A DNA stretch of 7,036 nt, taken from positions 1-7,036 of the forward strand of contig JAQVID010000085.1 of NCBI GenBank assembly GCA_028695865.1, in the 5' to 3' direction. The translations under genes and the position numbers were made by a program. The DNA is from Thermoguttaceae bacterium (lineage in GTDB: Bacteria; Planctomycetota; Planctomycetia; Pirellulales; Thermoguttaceae). Below are positions 5,434 to 7,036 of the stretch, one piece after another (within the stretch, counting starts at the first letter, position 1; each line of letters starts with the position of its first letter). The notes below the pieces were generated by a model. That model saw only the letters and a program-made list of their open reading frames with translations, had not been told where the DNA came from and made no database searches.

Positions 5434-6741
5434 TTATTCAAGCGGATTGAACACGAATCCGGTAATCAGCTTAGGATAAAAATAGGTGCTCTTGGCCGGC
5501 ATGCGTTCGCCGAGCATGCTTAACGTTTGAATTTGGGCGACCGTTGCCGGCATGACCAATGCCGCAAGCGGGAATTCTTCCGTTTGATCGCGAAGACCGG
5601 CGACCACTTCAGAAACCTGATGAACGTAACGAGGCTTTTCGTGACCTTCCAGTCCCAAAAGCGTATCGATCACCAGTCGGTGCAAAATTGCGACCCCCAA
5701 CTGGCGCCATTCAGGATGATGATCGCCCGCAATGGCGTCCATTCTGGCCCTGCCCGCGTCGGTCATTTGAATCAGACTCCAGCGTCCGTCTTTTCCGGTG
5801 TAAATCGCAATGTTATCCTGCCGATCGGCAAGTTCGATATGCGTCCAGGCCCGTTGGGCAAGGACGGCACCGTCGCCAATCGTCGTAACACGGAAGCAAT
5901 CTCCAAGCTTTTCAATCAGTTCCTGTTGGGAAAAATAAGGAACATTCCGGAACAGGCGGTGAGTCGGCAACACGATTAACCCGGGGTCTTCCATCGCGAT
6001 ACAAACCATGAGTACGAAATTGGCCGGATGCTCGGGCGTTAACGTGCCCGTTTGCGCGATCTGTTTACGGTAGTTGCAAGCCGTTTCGTAACGATGATGT
6101 CCATCGGCAATGAAAATCGGTTTGGGCCCCATTGCTTCCTTGACTTGTCGAATGACTTCCGGATCGGTCACGACCCACATCTGATGAACGACGTCCAGAT
6201 GATCGGTTGCTTCGGATACCTGAAGTCCTTCAATCGCTTTTTCGAGGATGGTCTGAACATCGTTGTTCGAGTCGGGATAGAGACCAAAAATTTGACTGAA
6301 GTTTGTTTTGCTTGCCGTGGTCAGCATGAGCCGGTCCATTTTGGGACCACTGAGTGTCTGTTCGTGCGGAAAAACCATTCCTTGACCAAACGGAACAGCT
6401 TCACAGCGGCACATAAAACCTTTACGGACATACTTTTTGCCCGCGACTTCGTATATTTGATGATAAACGTAAATCGCCGGTTGGGCATCCTGAACGAGAA
6501 CACCCTCTGTTTTCCACTGATTAAGCGTTTGAGCACTTCGTGTGTACCGGTTGTTTTGCTCGTTATCGTCTTCATTGATCTTGTTCAAAATCAGACGAAC
6601 AACGTTGTCCGGATGCTTTGCGTAAAGCTCATCCTGAAGCTTTTCGTCAATGACGTCATACGGAGGGGCGACTACGTTGCTGAGAGAACCGACTTTCGAT
6701 ACATTGTATCGATAACCTGGAAACGCTTCGATTTTTGGCAT
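5434..6741 (-). CDS. DUF1015 family protein
   Basis: The 435-residue product matches the DUF1015 family (PF06245) along its whole length. It has an N-terminal VVAPPYDVI (23-31), HPDNVVRLILNK (43-54), FPHEQT (124-129), the central DGHHRYETA (213-221) and the C-terminal MPAKSTYFYPKLITGFVFNPL (414-434). No signal peptide or membrane segment is seen, so it should be cytoplasmic. The biochemical function of the family is not established to my knowledge. In clostridia it is often found with serine biosynthesis genes (serA/serC), and the GHHR core recalls the G-x-H-R signature of the ParB/sulfiredoxin/SerK superfamily. A link to serine or nucleotide chemistry is therefore only an inference, and no serine genes are visible here. 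The ATG at 6741 has AGGA at 6748-6751 with 6 nt spacing. A good promoter lies about 100 nt upstream. The gene is followed by a spacer with a strong hairpin, so it is probably its own transcription unit. Confidence 0.92.
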   Translation of the reverse strand: MPKIEAFPGYRYNVSKVGSLSNVVAPPYDVIDEKLQDELYAKHPDNVVRLILNKINEDDNEQNNRYTRSAQTLNQWKTEGVLVQDAQPAIYVYHQIYEVAGKKYVRKGFMCRCEAVPFGQGMVFPHEQTLSGPKMDRLMLTTASKTNFSQIFGLYPDSNNDVQTILEKAIEGLQVSEATDHLDVVHQMWVVTDPEVIRQVKEAMGPKPIFIADGHHRYETACNYRKQIAQTGTLTPEHPANFVLMVCIAMEDPGLIVLPTHRLFRNVPYFSQQELIEKLGDCFRVTTIGDGAVLAQRAWTHIELADRQDNIAIYTGKDGRWSLIQMTDAGRARMDAIAGDHHPEWRQLGVAILHRLVIDTLLGLEGHEKPRYVHQVSEVVAGLRDQTEEFPLAALVMPATVAQIQTLSMLGERMPAKSTYFYPKLITGFVFNPLE

Positions 6742-6747
6742 GTTTTT

Positions 6748-6751
6748 TCCT
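6748..6751 (-). promoter_or_regulatory. Ribosome binding site of the DUF1015 gene
   Basis: AGGA on the minus strand with 6 nt to the ATG at 6741; it fixes the start of the DUF1015 reading frame. Confidence 0.65.
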
Positions 6752-6839
6752 GACAGGTTTCTGGATGGGATTAATACCGGATTGGCTTGCCGTTCAAATT
6801 TTCCGGCGGCGAATGATTTCGCACAATCTTATTATGTTT

Positions 6840-6868
6840 AATATACCCGTTTGGCCTTATTTGGTCAA
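6840..6868 (-). promoter_or_regulatory. Sigma70-type promoter for the DUF1015 gene
   Basis: On the minus strand TTGACC (6868-6863) and TATATT (6845-6840) are separated by 17 bases, which is 5/6 and 5/6 to the consensus with ideal spacing. Transcription would start near 6833, giving a leader of about 90 nt. The -35 box also forms one arm of an imperfect dyad, TTGACC-N6-GGCCAA (6868-6851), which could be an operator. The call assumes an ordinary sigma70-like consensus in this organism. Confidence 0.6.
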
Positions 6869-6975
6869 GAACCACATCAGGATAAGGAAAACGCAAGTCA
6901 TTGGCATTTGAGATAGTTGCGACATTGAAAGGTGTTGAAAGTATGAATACGCGACCATCGTATGAATAACGAGTT

Positions 6976-7004
6976 CTTCATTATCATATAATGAGGCGTT
7001 TTTT
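6976..7004 (+). terminator. Terminator-like hairpin with T6 tract, plus strand
   Basis: A 9-bp AT-rich stem (6976-6984 with 6988-6996, one G-T pair) with a 3-nt loop CAT is followed after CG by six T residues (6999-7004). This polarity fits termination of a plus-strand transcript, yet no plus-strand gene is visible upstream in the spacer. Only an 8-codon frame (ATG 6943, TAA 6967-6969) precedes it. It could be an attenuator-like leader for a gene beyond 7036, or a chance structure. Confidence 0.4.
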
Positions 7005-7036
7005 GTTGCGGATAATGCTAATTAACACGTTTGTGA

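Larger units (their letters stand above)
6742..7036. other. Intergenic region upstream of the DUF1015 gene
   Basis: No credible protein gene covers these ~295 bases. They contain the DUF1015 ribosome binding site, its leader of about 90 nt, its promoter, and near the right edge a plus-strand terminator-like hairpin. The sequence is AT-rich at 6811-6850 and 6961-7020. What lies past the right edge, and its strand, cannot be told. Confidence 0.6.

Noticed and set aside
6052..6753. A 233-codon plus-strand reading frame opposite the DUF1015 gene.
   Set aside because: It is fully antisense to a clear DUF1015 gene, has no recognisable domain and biased composition, and is best explained as a shadow frame.
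6769..6830. A possible third copy of the spacer element upstream of the DUF1015 gene (shared CAAATTTTCCGG-like and ACAATC blocks).
   Set aside because: Similarity is limited to short AT/CG words with several gaps and no matching dyad; too weak to call.

Overview
The window reads as chromosomal DNA from a bacterium of moderate GC content, roughly half. The gene families fit the PVC superphylum (Planctomycetota/Lentisphaerota-like): a DUF1015 protein, an LVIVD-type beta-propeller protein, a TPR lipoprotein with an unusually long N-region, and RecG with a PFRDYQDF-type N-terminal segment. This is an impression from family content, not a phylogenetic placement. No phage, transposase, CRISPR array, rRNA or tRNA is visible.

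Layout. One plus-strand gene enters from the left edge: a beta-propeller (LVIVD-like) protein lacking its 5' end, with its stop at 1121. It converges on a minus-strand block filling the rest of the window. Read in the direction of transcription (right to left) this block holds: a leader with a good sigma70-type promoter (about 6840-6868); a DUF1015 gene (6741-5434); a 185-191 nt spacer; an orphan FecE/BtuD-type ABC ATPase (5242-4475); a 143 nt spacer; and a TPR lipoprotein gene (4331-3273) whose stop overlaps the start of recG (3276-1138) in an ATGA junction. The last ~295 bases (6742-7036) hold no convincing gene, only regulatory signals and a plus-strand terminator-like hairpin.

The genes are ordinary; the most interesting signals lie between them. 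The two successive minus-strand spacers (around 5325-5416 and 4368-4456) are visibly related: about 90 bp alignable at roughly 70 percent by eye. They share blocks and a hairpin or operator-like dyad with conserved 11-nt spacing and one compensatory base-pair change. Just before the ABC start is a four-copy 14-bp tandem repeat (5251-5306). Just inside the TPR gene is an 18-bp tandem repeat encoding a YxGS(S/C)(V/A) hexapeptide before the lipoprotein signal. Together these suggest duplicated, structured 5' regions in front of two neighbouring genes.

Functionally, TPR lipoprotein plus recG is a probable two-gene transcription unit with translational coupling. The ABC ATPase lacks its permease and binding protein here, and the DUF1015 gene is probably transcribed from its own promoter. 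No defence system or other clearly new multi-gene system can be supported in this window.
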